From: Streptomyces palmae
GTDB lineage: Bacteria > Actinomycetota > Actinomycetes > Streptomycetales > Streptomycetaceae
Reading direction: 5' to 3'
Assembly: GCF_004684805.1 (NCBI RefSeq)
Contig: NZ_SRID01000024.1
Coordinates: 1 to 37,977 of the forward strand
DNA: 37,977 bases
The notes under the pieces were generated by a model, which saw only the letters and a list, made by a program, of their open reading frames with translations, ran no database searches and was not told the DNA's origin. The translations under genes were made by a program, and so were the position numbers. Below, one piece after another: positions 37,895 to 37,977 of this stretch. The stretch's first letter is position 1, and every line of letters starts with the position of its first letter.

Positions 37895-37977
37895 TCCGGG
37901 CCGGCCGGGGCGCCGGCGGGCAGCCACCGAGGTCGCCGGGGGCTGCCGCGTACGCCGGGGGCGCAGGGGGACGGGAG

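Overview
The window is high-GC actinobacterial DNA, most likely from Streptomyces or a close relative. The evidence is dense G/C-ending codons, frequent GTG starts, an SsgA-like sporulation protein (a family confined to morphologically complex actinobacteria), an SCO6745-family protein, and many secreted hydrolases. It looks like chromosome rather than a mobile element: I saw no transposase, integrase, tRNA, rRNA or CRISPR array.

Layout. (1) 1-4930: the end of a CseA-like accessory protein, an OmpR-type response regulator, its histidine kinase, and a class A PBP-like glycosyltransferase. The transpeptidase half of the PBP has lost its catalytic motifs. A direct repeat with 11-bp period lies in front of the PBP gene. 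(2) 5155-9762: a membrane-anchored XRE-type regulator, a secreted protein, an SsgA-like protein, a small GNAT and a secreted BNR/Ycf48-like propeller. (3) 9824-14960: endonuclease V, a saccharopine-dehydrogenase-like reductase, a sialic-acid-type aldolase plus NanT-like transporter pair with its own promoter and palindrome, and an MmcQ/YjbR protein. (4) 15356-22242: a beta-oxidation operon (alpha-methylacyl-CoA racemase, LCAD-type dehydrogenase, thiolase, FadB-type bifunctional enzyme) followed by a convergent MerR regulator. The operon leader and the merR leader carry nearly the same operator, so MerR control of the operon can be read from the sequence. (5) 22426-29875: a secreted M1 aminopeptidase, a divergent secreted S15/CocE peptidase that runs out of frame into an M14 carboxypeptidase lacking a normal start codon, an unrecognised 507-residue protein and a Nudix hydrolase. 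(6) 30111-37881: a D-amino-acid oxidase, an ABC-F ATPase, a convergent intergenic region holding 168-bp tandem repeats, the transcription factor Tex with an RGG-like tail, an SCO6745-family protein and an enoyl-CoA hydratase-like protein without catalytic glutamates.

Three features recur across the window. Several genes look leaderless, with a TANNNT box 6-9 nt before the start codon. Strong hairpins close many transcription units. Two unrelated-looking genes 25 kb apart share an 11/12-identical palindrome of the TACCGATCGGTA type just upstream of their starts, which points to a common regulator outside the window. I found no obviously new multigene system. The best candidates for new biology are the catalytically degenerate PBP beside the two-component system, the out-of-frame S15/M14 junction, and the unknown protein at 27591-29114.
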